This document shows, piece by piece, positions 1 to 13,689 of a stretch of DNA of 64,000 nucleotides. The stretch is from positions 113,833,477 through 113,897,476 of the forward strand of contig CM043949.1 in the NCBI GenBank assembly GCA_014529385.2, in the 5' to 3' direction. The stretch's first letter is position 1. The number at the start of each line of letters is the position of its first letter. The position numbers and the translations under genes were made by a program. The notes below the pieces were generated by a model. It did not search any database and was not told the origin of the DNA. It saw nothing but the letters and a program-made list of their open reading frames with translations. The DNA comes from Adiantum capillus-veneris (Eukaryota; Streptophyta; Polypodiopsida; Polypodiales; Pteridaceae).

Positions 1-313
1 CCTACTTGCAGTTATAGCATGCAAGTAGGAGCATGCCCGTTGAAGGGCCACTATATGCCAAGAGAATCTCGAACCACATCTTAGCCCCTCTACCCTTGCA
101 CAAACTCTTGGATCATGTCATCCATGCCTTTGTTGCAATAGGCATTGACCAAGACACATTCCTCTTTCTTTCTCTTAGAGGGCCTTACCTCGTTGAATTG
201 CCTCCCTCCTCTTCCTTTTCTCAGAGGACCTCACCTCACAAATGTCCCTCCAACTTGCACACTCTTGCATACTCTTCTTGTGGCACATGTTGGCTAAAGT
301 GAGTACTCGCAAG

Positions 314-385
<72 letters not shown>

Positions 386-1075
386 CGTGAAAACTAATGG
401 TGATGCTTTTGGGGGCAAGAGGAGAAAACAGAGCTAAAGTATAATATACCAATATACTAAAAATTTACTAACCATCGAATTTAATTAAAGAATACCTAAT
501 GCTAGCTCCTCTTAAGTATGGAACAATAAAAGATACACCAAAAGCAAGTGAATATTTCATAGGAGCAAGAAAATTAAGGGGTATCGAGTGACTGGTTGGT
601 GCATTTTTGCCTTGCATGATGACGGGCAAAGTGTATGATGGCCCTTTTTCTCCGAAGGCCAACTAAGGGAATTCCCCTTCCCTAGGAAGGACAAGGGCAC
701 CCTTCAATTTCCAGGCCTGATCATGTCTTATCTTTTTTCTATACTTCTACGAAGGAAGGCTTCAATGTTAGGCATATTGCATAGAAACTTCCAAAGTTTG
801 GAATATGATGTCAGCATACAAACTTGAGGGGGACTTTGCAACATGTTTGAATGCTTTTCAATAGAGGTCAGTATTAACCAAGCCAAGGAGGAATGCATGG
901 TTCTCACGACATCACTCTATATCTTAGTATACCTGGATATGAGCCAGATTCAAGCAACGACAATTGACGACAAAGTTAGACAATTCAAGTTCTTCTTATT
1001 TTTTGTATTTTAACCTTTATTTGGATCAGATTTCCTACTATGGACAATTTGGGTGCATATTAGGATGGCTTGGTT
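1..1075. other. No gene seen; probable degraded LINE flank
   Basis: No open frame with recognisable protein content. The stretch lies downstream, in minus-strand sense, of the LINE zinc-knuckle relic at 1080-1340 and may contain its decayed 3' part, but I could not find a conserved motif to prove it. The only clear structure is the TG/AG microsatellite at 315-385. Confidence 0.4.
315..385. repeat. (TG)n(AG)n compound microsatellite
   Basis: Uninterrupted TG repeats pass directly into AG repeats. The apparent small ORFs over it (His/Thr or Leu/Ser runs) are by-products of the repeat. Confidence 0.95.
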
Positions 1076-1079
1076 CTTC

Positions 1080-1339
1080 AAAATCTTACCTCCCGAGAGT
1101 AAGTCGTTCTTGAAGAACAAGCTCTTCCAGGTCTTTTGTATCCATCTACGTATTTTTCCCGCTAAGGCCTCTTCTAGCTAGACAATTTTGGAATAAGTGA
1201 AAGCGATCCTCACTAGCCACTTTGCATCTTGAGCATCTATCAAAGCCTATTTCTCTAGTTAGTATCTTATGCCTAGTAGGAATAGCCTCCCATAAAACTT
1301 TCCATAGGAAGATCTTTATAGTTGGGGTTCATTGTGCTC

Positions 1340-1340
<1 letters not shown>
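1080..1340 (-). pseudogene. LINE ORF2 C-terminal zf-RVT relic
   Basis: Read on the minus strand, this translates to a stretch starting KIFLWKVLWEAIPTRHKIL, followed by a CSRCK knuckle and HLFQNCLARRG. This is the zf-RVT pattern found after the reverse transcriptase in plant LINEs (W, then CxxC, then HLFxxC). A closely similar but independently decayed copy lies at 57.4-57.7 kb on the plus strand. The reverse transcriptase of a minus-strand LINE lies at 7.05-8.35 kb, and the two parts are separated by the LTR element inserted at 1586-6671, so I infer they were one LINE. The G29 run abuts its upstream edge, and an AT-rich stretch of unknown origin (1369-1580) separates it from the insertion. 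Confidence 0.6.

Positions 1341-1368
<28 letters not shown>
1340..1368. repeat. Homopolymer G29
   Basis: Twenty-nine consecutive G residues. Such a run can form quadruplex DNA and is prone to length error in sequencing. It marks the junction between LINE relic and AT-rich filler. Confidence 0.95.
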
Positions 1369-1370
<2 letters not shown>

Positions 1371-1585
1371 CACATTGTATAAATTGTGTATATCGTATGC
1401 ACTCAAGGACTATTTTAAAACTCATTATCTGTGAATGTTTAACAAATAACTACACCCATTTTCTATTCAATCTATTTTTAATATCCAATTTTATTTTATT
1501 GTACCCTTTTGTATTTAAAATTGTGAGTAAAAAAGGAAGTTTAGTAACCCCTTCTGCTGCACTCACGTGATAGTCACATGATTCT

Positions 1586-1779
1586 TGTCATGCCAAGGGC
1601 AATGTCAAGCCAAGGGCCACCCTGGAGGTCAAGGACCGGCGGGCCAAGGGCCGGCTGCTAATGGAGACGGGATCCTAGGGGCAATGCCTATAAAGGGAGG
1701 TTGGGTGGAGGATCAAGGCTAGGTAGTCCCAGGGCTTTACATTGGTAGGATCAAGGCTAGGCAGTCCCAAGGCTTTACA
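1586..1779 (+). repeat. 5' LTR of the 1.6-6.7 kb element, with internal duplications
   Basis: Compared with the 136-bp right LTR, this copy carries about 17 extra bases at its start (TGTCA and the following AAGGGC motif are repeated) and repeats its last 38 bases (GGATCAAGGCTAGG to CTTTACA occurs twice, ending at 1741 and 1779). A TATA-like CTATAAAG lies at 1688-1695. It begins TG and ends CA. Confidence 0.75.
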
Positions 1780-1780
1780 T

Positions 1781-1792
1781 TGGTATCAGAGC
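1781..1792 (+). other. Primer-binding site, tRNA-iMet type
   Basis: TGGTATCAGAGC starts two bases after the LTR end. It is the usual minus-strand primer site of plant LTR retrotransposons and fixes the element's orientation as plus. Confidence 0.8.
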
Positions 1793-1847
1793 TCAGGGAG
1801 GAGGAGCCATGGAGGAGAGGGGAAGGAGATCAGTTGCAAGAGGCATG

Positions 1848-4387
<2,540 letters not shown>

Positions 4388-4449
<62 letters not shown>
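4388..4449. repeat. (TC)n microsatellite
   Basis: A TC tract of about 60 bp inside the LTR element. The inverted relative near 43.86 kb keeps only a short GA remnant at the equivalent place. Confidence 0.9.
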
Positions 4450-4450
<1 letters not shown>

Positions 4451-5407
4451 AACTTCTATGCGAGAAAGGTGAAACTAGATAATACGGTAACAGGAAGGGC
4501 TAAGATCCAGCACTTACCACCTATTTGGGCATGACTAAGAGGCATCTATTTGTAAATGGACAAGCAAGAGTCTTGCCATTGGTGATTTTTTGGACATTAT
4601 TTTTGTACTCCACACTTTAAGTGTGCAAGAAGTTGAGTTTTTTGAACGTCTTCAACTCGTCTAGGCTTATCTCTACCAAGGTGTAAGGATGAAGCCAGCA
4701 TTTCAGACCGTAGGACTACTCACAAACACCCCACATTATGGATTTTTGGGTGTGATAAAGATCTAGTTGTGCATACAAGTTCAATTTCAGTGGATATCCT
4801 ATTAGCACTAAGAGTGCCTATATAAGTACAATTTGGGTTAAGACCCAGTGTGTGATTAGTAAATCACTTAGTCAGGGTTGATGGTCCATTCTTGGAACCT
4901 TCACACTTGCAGTTTCAAGGAAAGAAGTCCACAAACTGCCAAGGGGTAGTGGAAATATTTCAACTTCAAAAGTAATAAAATGCCACGACCAAACTCAAGG
5001 GGGGTCAAGACAAGGACCAAGGGCCACAATTTCTCGTTGAGCAGTTTTCATGCAACGTTTAATCAAGGGGTTTAACAATGTTGCTTTAACGAAGGGGTCT
5101 GAATTGCAAAGGCAACACCCACAATTACATGTTACTAATTTTCAAATTAATGCTCCCAGGCCTTTGCTGACGGGAAATTTCGGCAAATGCCTTTGACTAC
5201 AGGTCAGTGAACACTATGTTCACCCTCCCTAGGTGCTGGTCAAATCCGTTTTATAGACCGTTTTCAGTCCGACGTGTCAGGAACAATTTCAATGGCTAGA
5301 AATTGTTGGATACTCAGAATGACTTGTTAAGATACAAGTGCTACTACACAACATTAACGAATGGTTGTTTATGCATATAGCAAGGCTATGAGTTGTTGAT
5401 GAAAAGG

Positions 5408-5469
5408 TTTCATTGTTTGTCCCTAGAAGTGATTAATGTTTCATTGTTTGTCCCTAGAAGTGATTAATG
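5408..5469 (+). repeat. 31-bp tandem duplication
   Basis: Two adjacent copies of a 31-bp unit starting TTTCATTGTTTGTCCCTAG. Confidence 0.9.
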
Positions 5470-5759
5470 TTTCACCTTCTATTATGGTTCAAACATTTTA
5501 ACAAGGCTTGCGTATGATTGCAACATAAAGAATTTAGTTTCTTTTAGAACTATTTATATTCCTCTTTAATGTGTGCTAGGAGCATCACATTTGCCATAAG
5601 TATTGGCAAAGATGATCGTGGATATACAGGTTCATATCTGTTTTTTTCTAAATGCATGCACACTAGGTGTTATGGGCCCTAGTGTTTAGCAAAGGCTGAT
5701 TTGGAGTGGCATCCATATTCATCACATCGGTTGCTTTTGAAGCATTTTGCACTCTATGT

Positions 5760-6030
5760 GCAGTATCTCTATGAGATTACTTTTGGGTCTACCAATCACC
5801 AATAGAGGTCATGCCTCGATTTGGGTGCTTGTGGATATTTCAAGATAACCAAGATGGTTGTTCAAGACATTGTTGATTCCTCAGCAAGGTTGTACGATAT
5901 GGTGAACCCTGTTTACTAGTCATCTAGGAAGATTGTCTGCAAATCGTGGGGAAAAACACCTCAGTACTATCACTTATCCAAGGGGGTAGGCAGATTACAA
6001 AGTGTAATCTTGTGCTAAAGGATATGCAAA
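5760..6030 (+). pseudogene. Conserved unidentified coding-like relic in the LTR element
   Basis: The plus-strand translation contains LGACGYFKITK, then VDSS, LYDMV, TPQY, LSK and VILC, with stops. The inverted relative at about 41.9-42.16 kb has a longer open version (LGACGSFKLTK, VDSS, LYDIV, TPQY, LSK, VILC) of 84 residues. The shared frame suggests an ancestral protein, but I do not recognise its family; it could also be simple shared ancestry of non-coding DNA. Confidence 0.35.
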
Positions 6031-6535
6031 GTACGTACATTAGCACCAAGAAATCCAATTAGTATGATTTATTTCTCTACTTGGAGTTTGCTTACACTAT
6101 GTTAAAGCATGGTTGCGACTAGGTTTAGTCTCTTCATGTATAAGTCAGGTTGGGGTTGTTTATTGATGAAATTTGAGAACAAGTCAAGGACTTAAACCTG
6201 GTTGATGAGTTATGTCAGCAAGTTACTTTCATGAAAAGTGAAAAGAGGTACTCTTTCGGGTACATCTTTGTTGTGATAACTTGTTTAGAATGCTCGTGTG
6301 CGTTCTAAATGGAGTCTACACACTATGATTGGATAGGAATCGGTAACACAAGATGGTTGCAAATGGACAACAATGTGGAAAATCAAGATGTTACTCTTGG
6401 TTTCATTGAATCTCCTACCGAACCGTGTTCCGGTCAAGCAACCAGTTGGATCTATGAAGGATGCCATTGTGGAAACATTAGTGTACCATCACTTTTGTTT
6501 TCGAGGACAAAAACGCTTCTCCAAGGGGGAAGTAA

Positions 6536-6671
6536 TGTCAGGCCAAGGGCCACCCTAGAGGTCAAGGACCGGGCCAAGGGCTGGCTGCTAATGGAGACAG
6601 GATCCTAGGGGCAAGGCCTATAAAAAGAGGTTGGGTGGAGGATCAAGGCTGGGCAGTCCCAGGGCTTTACA
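6536..6671 (+). repeat. 3' LTR of the 1.6-6.7 kb element
   Basis: A 136-bp repeat beginning TGTCAGGCCAAGGGCC and ending GGGCTTTACA, with a TATA-like CTATAAAA at 6618-6625. It lies directly after the polypurine tract (6523-6532) and before the ATTCT duplication. Confidence 0.8.
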
Positions 6672-7049
6672 ATTCTTAAGTGAACACCCCCCTCTTGAAC
6701 CATTATGGGTCCCATATGTTGATTCTTCTACTAACGCCCATCTAGATTCTTGTCAATGATTTTGCCACTGCTGATTGAGCAGGGAGACATTTTGTTTTGA
6801 ACGTAAGTTTCTAGTAGATCTCCTTAGTTTGCGGTTTGGTAAATTTTTGTTTTGCAAATTCAGCCTCACAAATTGGCATAAGCACATTGCTAAGACCCTT
6901 CAATATGACTCAATTGATCAATAGTATTTCAATTCCATTGAGATTGTACTAGGTATTGTTGTCTCCATCCCAACATTGGGCCAAGTGTTTGGGTACTTTG
7001 TTATTCACTTTTTTGGAAATTTCTCTCTAGAACAGATTCAACACGTCAC

Positions 7050-8420
7050 TTCCCACTTGTGAGATCCAAGGGGACCAAATGTATTATAGATTTTTTGAAA
7101 TATTTGGCTCCCTCTCTCTATTCTAGTGTCCATGATTCTTTGGTGCATTTTTATACTAGTTCATCCGTGTTTTTGCCTAGTTTTAGGTTTCCCCAACTGG
7201 GTGCCAGCCATTTGTCATGAACTTGGACTCTTTCCACAAGCCCCTCTGGGAGATTAGCTTTGCCTTGTTGATCATGTCACGATGGCCCATGTCTGGTCTT
7301 GATGGGTGATAATTGAGACCATAAATTTATCACACTAGGCTTTGGCATGCATTACAGTGTTGAGGATCCCAATACCTCCTTGCTTCTTGGATCTAGTAAT
7401 GCACTCCCATTTAGCCCATTGCTAGGGTGTTATATCTTTGGTTTTTGTCCTTCCATAAGAATTTTTCTGCAGGTTTCAAAAATTCCTTCCGATTCCATTT
7501 TGCTATTTTGAGGAGAGGCCCAATGAAGGAGAAGGATAGATTTGGGATCATAAACTAGTTGATCACCTTCACCCTGTTGTGGAAAGGAAGGAGGACATAT
7601 GCCCACCTTTACATCTTGATTCAAATGGCTCACTCAAACCGTTTTTTTGTGAGATGTTCCCACCCCTAGGGGGCTCCAAGATGTCAAAAGGCCTTTCCTT
7701 TGGACTCAATCTCTCCAAGCCGCTCAAAAGTGTCAAACGAGTCGTTTTCTGATATAGAAATTGGTCTTGATTTCTCCACATTTCACTTAAAACAAGCGGT
7801 TGTGGAAAATGTCTCGACAATCTCCAAAACATTCCTCAATACCTCAGGGTTGGATTTGAAGAATGGTAGGATTCGTCATCAGTGATTGAATAGATTTGGT
7901 AAGAGGTGTTTGTTACTTGAATTTCCCATCTTTTAGCAGTTGCATCCAACATGGTGACCAGGGGGTGAGAACTGATTGCAAACAACAGTTGGGCTGGTGA
8001 GAAACCTTGTTTGATTGACCTTTTTACAAAGGCTCCCACAATTTTGTCATTAAACAACATCTTTTAGCTCCTACTAGGGTGTGCATTATCTCACATTGCC
8101 GAGGACCACATCCCAGCATTTTCATAACTTCTTCTATGTATGACCAAACAATCTGGTCATACACTTTGTCTAGGTCAAGATGTAAGAGGATACATTCTTG
8201 ATCGATGAAGTAAATGCATACCATTGCTGCCAAAATTTTATCATAAATTGACCTTCCCTCGATAAATCCATGTTGGTGGGGAGTGATAGATTTATCTAAG
8301 AGTATGATTGCTTTGGCAATGATTTTATATTCTACTATCATCATTGTGATAAGTCGATAATGTTTGAGAGCAACAAGAAATTTAAGGCCTAGGGATATGA
8401 TTGCTTTGGCAATGAGTTAT
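7050..8420 (-). pseudogene. LINE reverse transcriptase relic
   Basis: On the minus strand the translation reads HQHGFIEGRSIYDKILAAM, then LHLDLDKVYDQIVW and SIKQGFSPAQLLFAISSHPL. These are the RT fingers/palm blocks of plant L1-type LINEs (usual forms: FI.GR.I.DNI, LDL.KAYD..., GCPLSPLLF). Further 3', KFLWKDKNQRYNTLAMG matches the thumb-side region. Frames change near 8050 and 7830 and stops interrupt it, so it is dead. The C-terminal zinc knuckle is displaced to 1080-1340 by the LTR insertion. A direct duplication of about 90 bp lies at its upstream end. Confidence 0.75.
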
Positions 8421-8484
8421 ATGTTATTATCATCATCATGATGGATCGCAAATGTTTGAGAGCAACAAGAAAATTAAGGCCTAG
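8303..8484. repeat. ~90-bp direct duplication
   Basis: Copies at 8303-8392 and 8396-8484 share ATGATTGCTTTGGCAATGA, GTTTGAGAGCAACAAGAAA and TTAAGGCCTAG, with several differences, so the duplication is not recent. Confidence 0.8.
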
Positions 8485-8486
8485 CT

Positions 8487-10420
8487 CTCCACCCAGTCAT
8501 ATGCCTATACATAGGCATAGGCAACCCTCGAGCTAGCTTCACATTGGCCATTGGCCGTACATTACTCTCCCCTTGGAGAAGTGTTTTTGTCCTTGAAAGC
8601 AAAAGTGGGATATTTCTTCTTAAAAACGCTAATTTTTTTTCAAGTGACACCTTCTTCAGGTCGGTCTTTCCACTTAACTAATGCTTGATGATGCACATGA
8701 GGACAAGTACATAAATTATGATACTCTTAAATGCACTCGAGTTCATGCGATTGGGTTGAAGGTTCAATGAAATCAACCACAATCTATGGTTCAACGACGT
8801 TGTCGTGCATATGCAAGTGTTTACGTAAACGACTTACATAAAAACCGGATGAATACAAGAGAGTACAGGTGAAGAAATTTTGTGATCCATATCTCTAACT
8901 TACTTATCTTAAAAGGCCCATAATATCTAGGAGATAATTTAGGTGTTTGGCCCAATTTTCAGACTTTCTGAATGTTTTGGCATACGTAAAAATACCTCCT
9001 CCTTCCATGAAGGTTACTTGTGGACGTTTCTCATCAGTGTACTTTTTATATGAATCCTATGCTTGTTAAAAAATTTAATTTTCAACATATCCATAAGAAA
9101 ACTCTAAAATAGGGAGATAATCTTCTCCAACCAGATTGCTTAATGTATGCATGTAGCATACCCTCTAGCAATAAATTAACATATTGAGTCTAGCCATCCA
9201 TCTCTAGATGATCTACAATACCCAATAATTTAAACATAGCCCTCCAAAAATGGTTGTTAAACTTAGGGCCACCACGAGCACTCATAATATTGCTAGGCAA
9301 TCCATATACCTTGTATAGATTATCAACAAATAATTTTGCTAACTCTGAAGTCTTAATAGTGAACTTGGTTGGAATAAAATTTCAAAGTTTAGTCATCAGA
9401 TCGACCACCACCCATACCGAGTCATGACCTCGTACAAGTCGATAAACCCACAATAAAGTCCATAGAGATACTCTCCCATTTGCCTTTGGGACTCTCCAAA
9501 AGACGCAATAGACTTCCTGCCTTCACACGCTCTACTTTATTGACATTTTTGGCAATGCAAGACATAGTCTTGAACATACCCATGTAAACCTAGCCAATAA
9601 AATTGTCAGCGTACACGACCATAAGTTTTCTTTATGTATGGGTGCCCTGCACTAGAACTATCATGAAATTCATAAAGAACTTGGTGTCAAATGTTTGTAT
9701 CCTTTGATACATAAACTCTTCCCTTGTGGACTAGGTACCCATCATCTATGGAAAATTTCTTCCATCTTTGTAGCTCATCAATCGAAAGAGGAGAGCTGTG
9801 TGTGAAGGAAATACACACACTGTCAACATTGGAGTGAGAAGGATCCCTCATTTTGACATGGCTCCACACCTTGGATTACGCATCGTCATGCTCACAATTA
9901 CCCTTTAGAGATTCCAAAATCTCACTTCAAAGTTCTATGAAGAGAAGAGAGTTGATCCTAGGCATACAACTAAGAGCATCAGCTACCACATTGTGTCATC
10001 CCTTACAATACTAGAGCTTAGCATCATATTGTTGAAGAATCTTAGCCCACCTTGCCTTTTGACCCTTCAAATCACTTTGTTTTGTAACCCATATATACTT
10101 TCATGGTCAAATACAATTTCAAATTGATCTCCATACAAATAATATCTTCATGTTTTTAAAGTAGACACTATTGCATAGAGTTCTCTTTCATAAGCAAATA
10201 ATTTTACTGTGCAGAATCAAGTTTCTTACTTTCAAATGCAATTGGCCTTCCCTCTTGCAGAAGGACTGCTCCAATGGCATCATTACTAGCATCTGTTTCA
10301 AGCACAAAAGGTTTCATGGTGTCCACAATAGCTAAAATGAGTGCAGTAGCTAGAGCGACCTTGAGCGTATCAAATTTTTTTGTTGAGCTTCTCCCCAGTG
10401 AAAGGTTTTCCCTTAGCTTT
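8487..10420 (-). pseudogene. Ty3/gypsy pol relic (RNase H to integrase) with LTR remnant
   Basis: The minus-strand translation gives, from right to left, [20 protein letters not shown] and [11 protein letters not shown] (RNase H, about 10.2-10.35 kb); a zinc-finger-side segment with DDGYLVHKGRVYV (about 9.75 kb); integrase-core pieces RGHDSVWVVVDLMTK, VYGLPSNIMS and FNNHFWRAMF (9.2-9.45 kb); and the C-terminal YYGPF block near 8.9 kb. The frame ends FKDKNTSPRGE plus stop at about 8.57 kb, followed by a TGTA-starting LTR remnant. Many stops and shifts show long decay. The last codons resemble those of the LTR elements at 6.5 and 41.4 kb, so the three are relatives. Confidence 0.75.
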
Positions 10421-10439
10421 CAGTTGCTTTATTGGTGTA

Positions 10440-10562
10440 ACCAGAGATTTTCAAAGCTAGAATTGGCCACAGGCAGGGGTATGTGTGCTTACAGGTGCAT
10501 ATCAGGTGGTAAAGCAAGTCTGAAGGTCAAGTCCCGGGGAGGTCACCTAATAAAAATGTAAC
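10440..10562 (+). repeat. Possible tRNA-derived SINE fragment
   Basis: Contains GGTGGTAAAGCAAGTCTGA followed by GGTCAAGTCCCGGGGAGG, which resembles the 3' half of a tRNA with a Pol III B box (GGTTCRANNCC) lacking one T. No clear A box or A/T-rich tail was located, so this is only a suggestion. Confidence 0.3.
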
Positions 10563-11823
10563 TTATCACGTGAGTTCAACAGAAGGGTATTTAAAGTTCT
10601 TGAAACTTACAGAAATATATATACAAAAGGGCATTATTTTTTCAAATTTGAAAAAAACTTACAGATTTTAAATGAAAAGGGTACATTATATTCTTAACAA
10701 AATTCACAGATAAGGGGTTTTACAAACATGTCTTGAACGCACGTGATATGGTAGTTTTACACGTAGTGAACCCCCCAGGGGTCAAGTGCAACCAAGCAGA
10801 TTTGGAAGTGTATGACTATGGTAGCTTTTTAGGCTAAGAAGGCTCTATATGGGACTACTTGAAGAGTCCCAAGTGCAAGAATTCGGTAGCAATATTTGTT
10901 CTTCAAAGGGTTCTCTGAGTGGGTCGAGATGACTCCTCAATCGGAGCATTGAAGTGAAAGATATTGTACTTTGAAGGTGGAGTACTTTGCAGATCCTCAC
11001 CAAATTGGACGGGTTTGGCAAAGCCTTTGAGTGCATGTGATGAGGTTAGGTCTGAAGTGCTTGGTTTATGGTGCATGCCGGTCTTTTCAGACTGCCAATC
11101 GGAGTCCAGATGGCCAACTTACGAGCAGCTGAGGTTTTGCAGGGGGCCAATTTTGAGATGCTTTGATTGCCTCGATAGGCATGTTATCAGGAGTCTTTTT
11201 GTGCTTTCCAGGGTTTTCCAAGGTGGTATATAGTTTATGAATCAAGGGGGAAGTGACGACTTGTCAATCAAAATCCCGAGCACGAAGATATGCCCAATTG
11301 AATTTGGATGATTAAAGTAGGGGTGGTGGATCTGATAATTTTTTCCTATTTTAAGGCTCACCATTCAGGGCCATGAAAGAGTGGGCATGCAAAGCAAGTG
11401 AGTGGAGTCAATGTTTGGGGATACAAGCTTTCCATCGAGCTTTATTGCTTGACCGTTAAATTGATGAGCAAAAAATGGGAGTACCCTAAATTTGGTGTAA
11501 AGAATGTTTTTTGAAGCATTATAAAGAGGATTTTTAAACCCATAAGGGGCGCTGGACATCGAGGTGCCACCACGTGGCAGTGGGTATAACCCACATGCGA
11601 TGGGGCAAGGTAGGATGCAAGGGGATATACACTACACAAAGACCACCTCATATGTAACAAGAGTGAGAGAGAAGAGCTCCCATGGGGCTCTCTCCCCACC
11701 CCCCAACCTTCCCATGGGCGTGCGTAGTGACGTTGCATGGGTGACTACGAGCAGCATTTTTTGTATTTGTTGGCATTGATGGTGGCGTGGCGATGTAGCC
11801 CCCATTCTTTTATTGAGGGTATG
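10563..11823. other. Unassigned intergenic sequence
   Basis: Several short ORFs (under 100 codons) occur on both strands without recognisable motifs or splice structure. I see no gene here. Confidence 0.4.
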
Positions 11824-11824
11824 A

Positions 11825-11860
11825 GCTCATGTACATGAGCACTAGCGATATCGCTAGTGC

Positions 11861-11861
<1 letters not shown>
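11825..11861. repeat. Two overlapping perfect palindromes
   Basis: A perfect 16-bp palindrome (GCTCATGTACATGAGC, 11825-11840) is followed, with a three-base overlap, by a perfect 24-bp palindrome at 11838-11861 whose left half is AGCACTAGCGAT. They end two bases before a long GA tract. They could form small cruciforms or mark a hairpin end of a mobile element; no TSD was found. Confidence 0.85.

Positions 11862-11863
<2 letters not shown>

Positions 11864-11922
<59 letters not shown>
11864..11922. repeat. (GA)n microsatellite
   Basis: Uninterrupted GA tract directly after the palindromes. Confidence 0.95.
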
Positions 11923-11926
<4 letters not shown>

Positions 11927-12222
11927 AGCTCAGGGAACACCAAAGGGGTACCTCCCCTTCTAAGTTGCTAAATCAAGCCAACAAATGGGCCAATGAGAAG
12001 AAAGCTACTAAAAATGAATTGGGCACCTCTATAAAGAGTAAAGAGGTTTTTGTAATCATACTAGGGGGGTCTTTTTTGGCTTTTTGACAAAGGAGTGTGC
12101 ATGTGGATCCAAGGGGGTGTGTTTTCTTCGAGGGGTAGCCATAGTTTTGGTGTTGGGGACGTTGTAAAGGGTTTTTTTGAAGCAAGATCAAACCTTGATT
12201 GCCATGCCTCATGTCGTTCTCT

Positions 12223-12247
12223 CCCCCCCCCCCCCCCCCCCCCCCCC
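12223..12247. repeat. Homopolymer C25
   Basis: Twenty-five consecutive C residues followed by a C-rich tail. The length is likely unreliable. Confidence 0.9.
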
Positions 12248-13660
12248 GCCCACCCCCTCCCCTCTTTCCCCTACTCTTGTCTTATGTGGTGTCAGAAGTG
12301 AATGTGTGTTGCCCCCGAACCGGTAATGTTTGTGTAAACAATGTGATATAGAATAGTTGTGTGGATTGAAAGAGTCGAGACAAACCGTGATGATGCGTGT
12401 GGGTTGTGAGGTGATCTTGCCGGGTGTGTGAGCATTGGGTGAAGTGTAGACGAGGTTCTGCTAGTGTAATTTGTATATCATCGGGATAGGGGTATAAATT
12501 CTTCCACACTGGGTAGCTAAATAGAATCTTACACAAATCAAAGTGCTCGATTATAGAAATGCCCTCAATTATTTGTCTATCTTGTAAATTTCACATTTCT
12601 TGCTCTTCTGGACCTTGTATACTACATTTGCATCCCATACCTACCTTATTAAAAGGCTATACCAATGGATGTACATTGCTAAATAGTAAAAATTTGACTT
12701 GCTAGTAATCTATTCATCGCAACTTTCATATTTTTTTACGCAATGCATCTATGTACAAAATGTTTTCTTCATGTTTTTGGATTAATGTGAGATATAAAGG
12801 GTTGGCTATTTGAAAGTTTGATGTTAACCCGATTTAATAGGTAAGTCTTCCAAGGTGAATTTCTTTTTCTAGATATTGTAAGGACTACTCTCTGCTCTTC
12901 ATCTGCTTGCTCACTTGATCATGCGTTATACTTTTTCCTTAATGGATGTTGAATGGGAATAAACATCCAAACCTAATGAAGGGATTGATTTTTTGCATGC
13001 TTCTCTTTCATCATTGTCTCTAAATGCATAGTGTTCTTTCTGTTAAATCCTCTTGTTAATAAGCTTCGCTAACCTCCCTTGTACAAAATTGTGAAAAATA
13101 CACTAGATTGAGTTTAATCGATATATTTCTTTGTTTATTTTTATTTTAAACATGAAAAATACAAAGAATAACTAGCTCAAATGTAAACAAAACAGTGATT
13201 CTTCTTCATGGTTTAGTTGGTGATTAATTCATCATGTGGCACGTGGTGTCGATCGGATCTATCCAAGGTACTTGGAAGTTGTTTTTCTCGATCATGTGGT
13301 GTTGATAGCCTCTTCACAAGATTGTTTAACCTTGAGCATGTGGTGTAGAGAAATCCTTTCGATTTTAGAAACTGGACTTTGGTGTTATGTGCAACTACAA
13401 GTTATAATTATTTGCTTCCCATCATTTTTTCCCTTATAGCCCTAAAATTCCTTAAAAACATTAAATAATGACCTCAATAAAGGATATTAACTATTGTGAG
13501 AAATTATGAGACGCCCATGTTTCATGTATCTCACAAAGCACATCGATATGCATTAACATAGTACTATGAAGAGATCTCGCATGTATGATAAGTATTGCAC
13601 AACTTAAGAGAAGTTTATACTTGTAAGAAAGCTTTAATGTCACTCCCATTTATCTAGTTA
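12248..13660. other. Unassigned intergenic sequence
   Basis: No gene recognised. A segment at about 12585-12660 (TACTACATTTGCATC, ACCTACCTTATTAAAAGGCT) recurs in diverged form at 15367-15440, so both belong to some interspersed repeat. Confidence 0.4.
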
Positions 13661-13689
13661 TGATGTGGGCATTCTACGTTTTGATCAAA

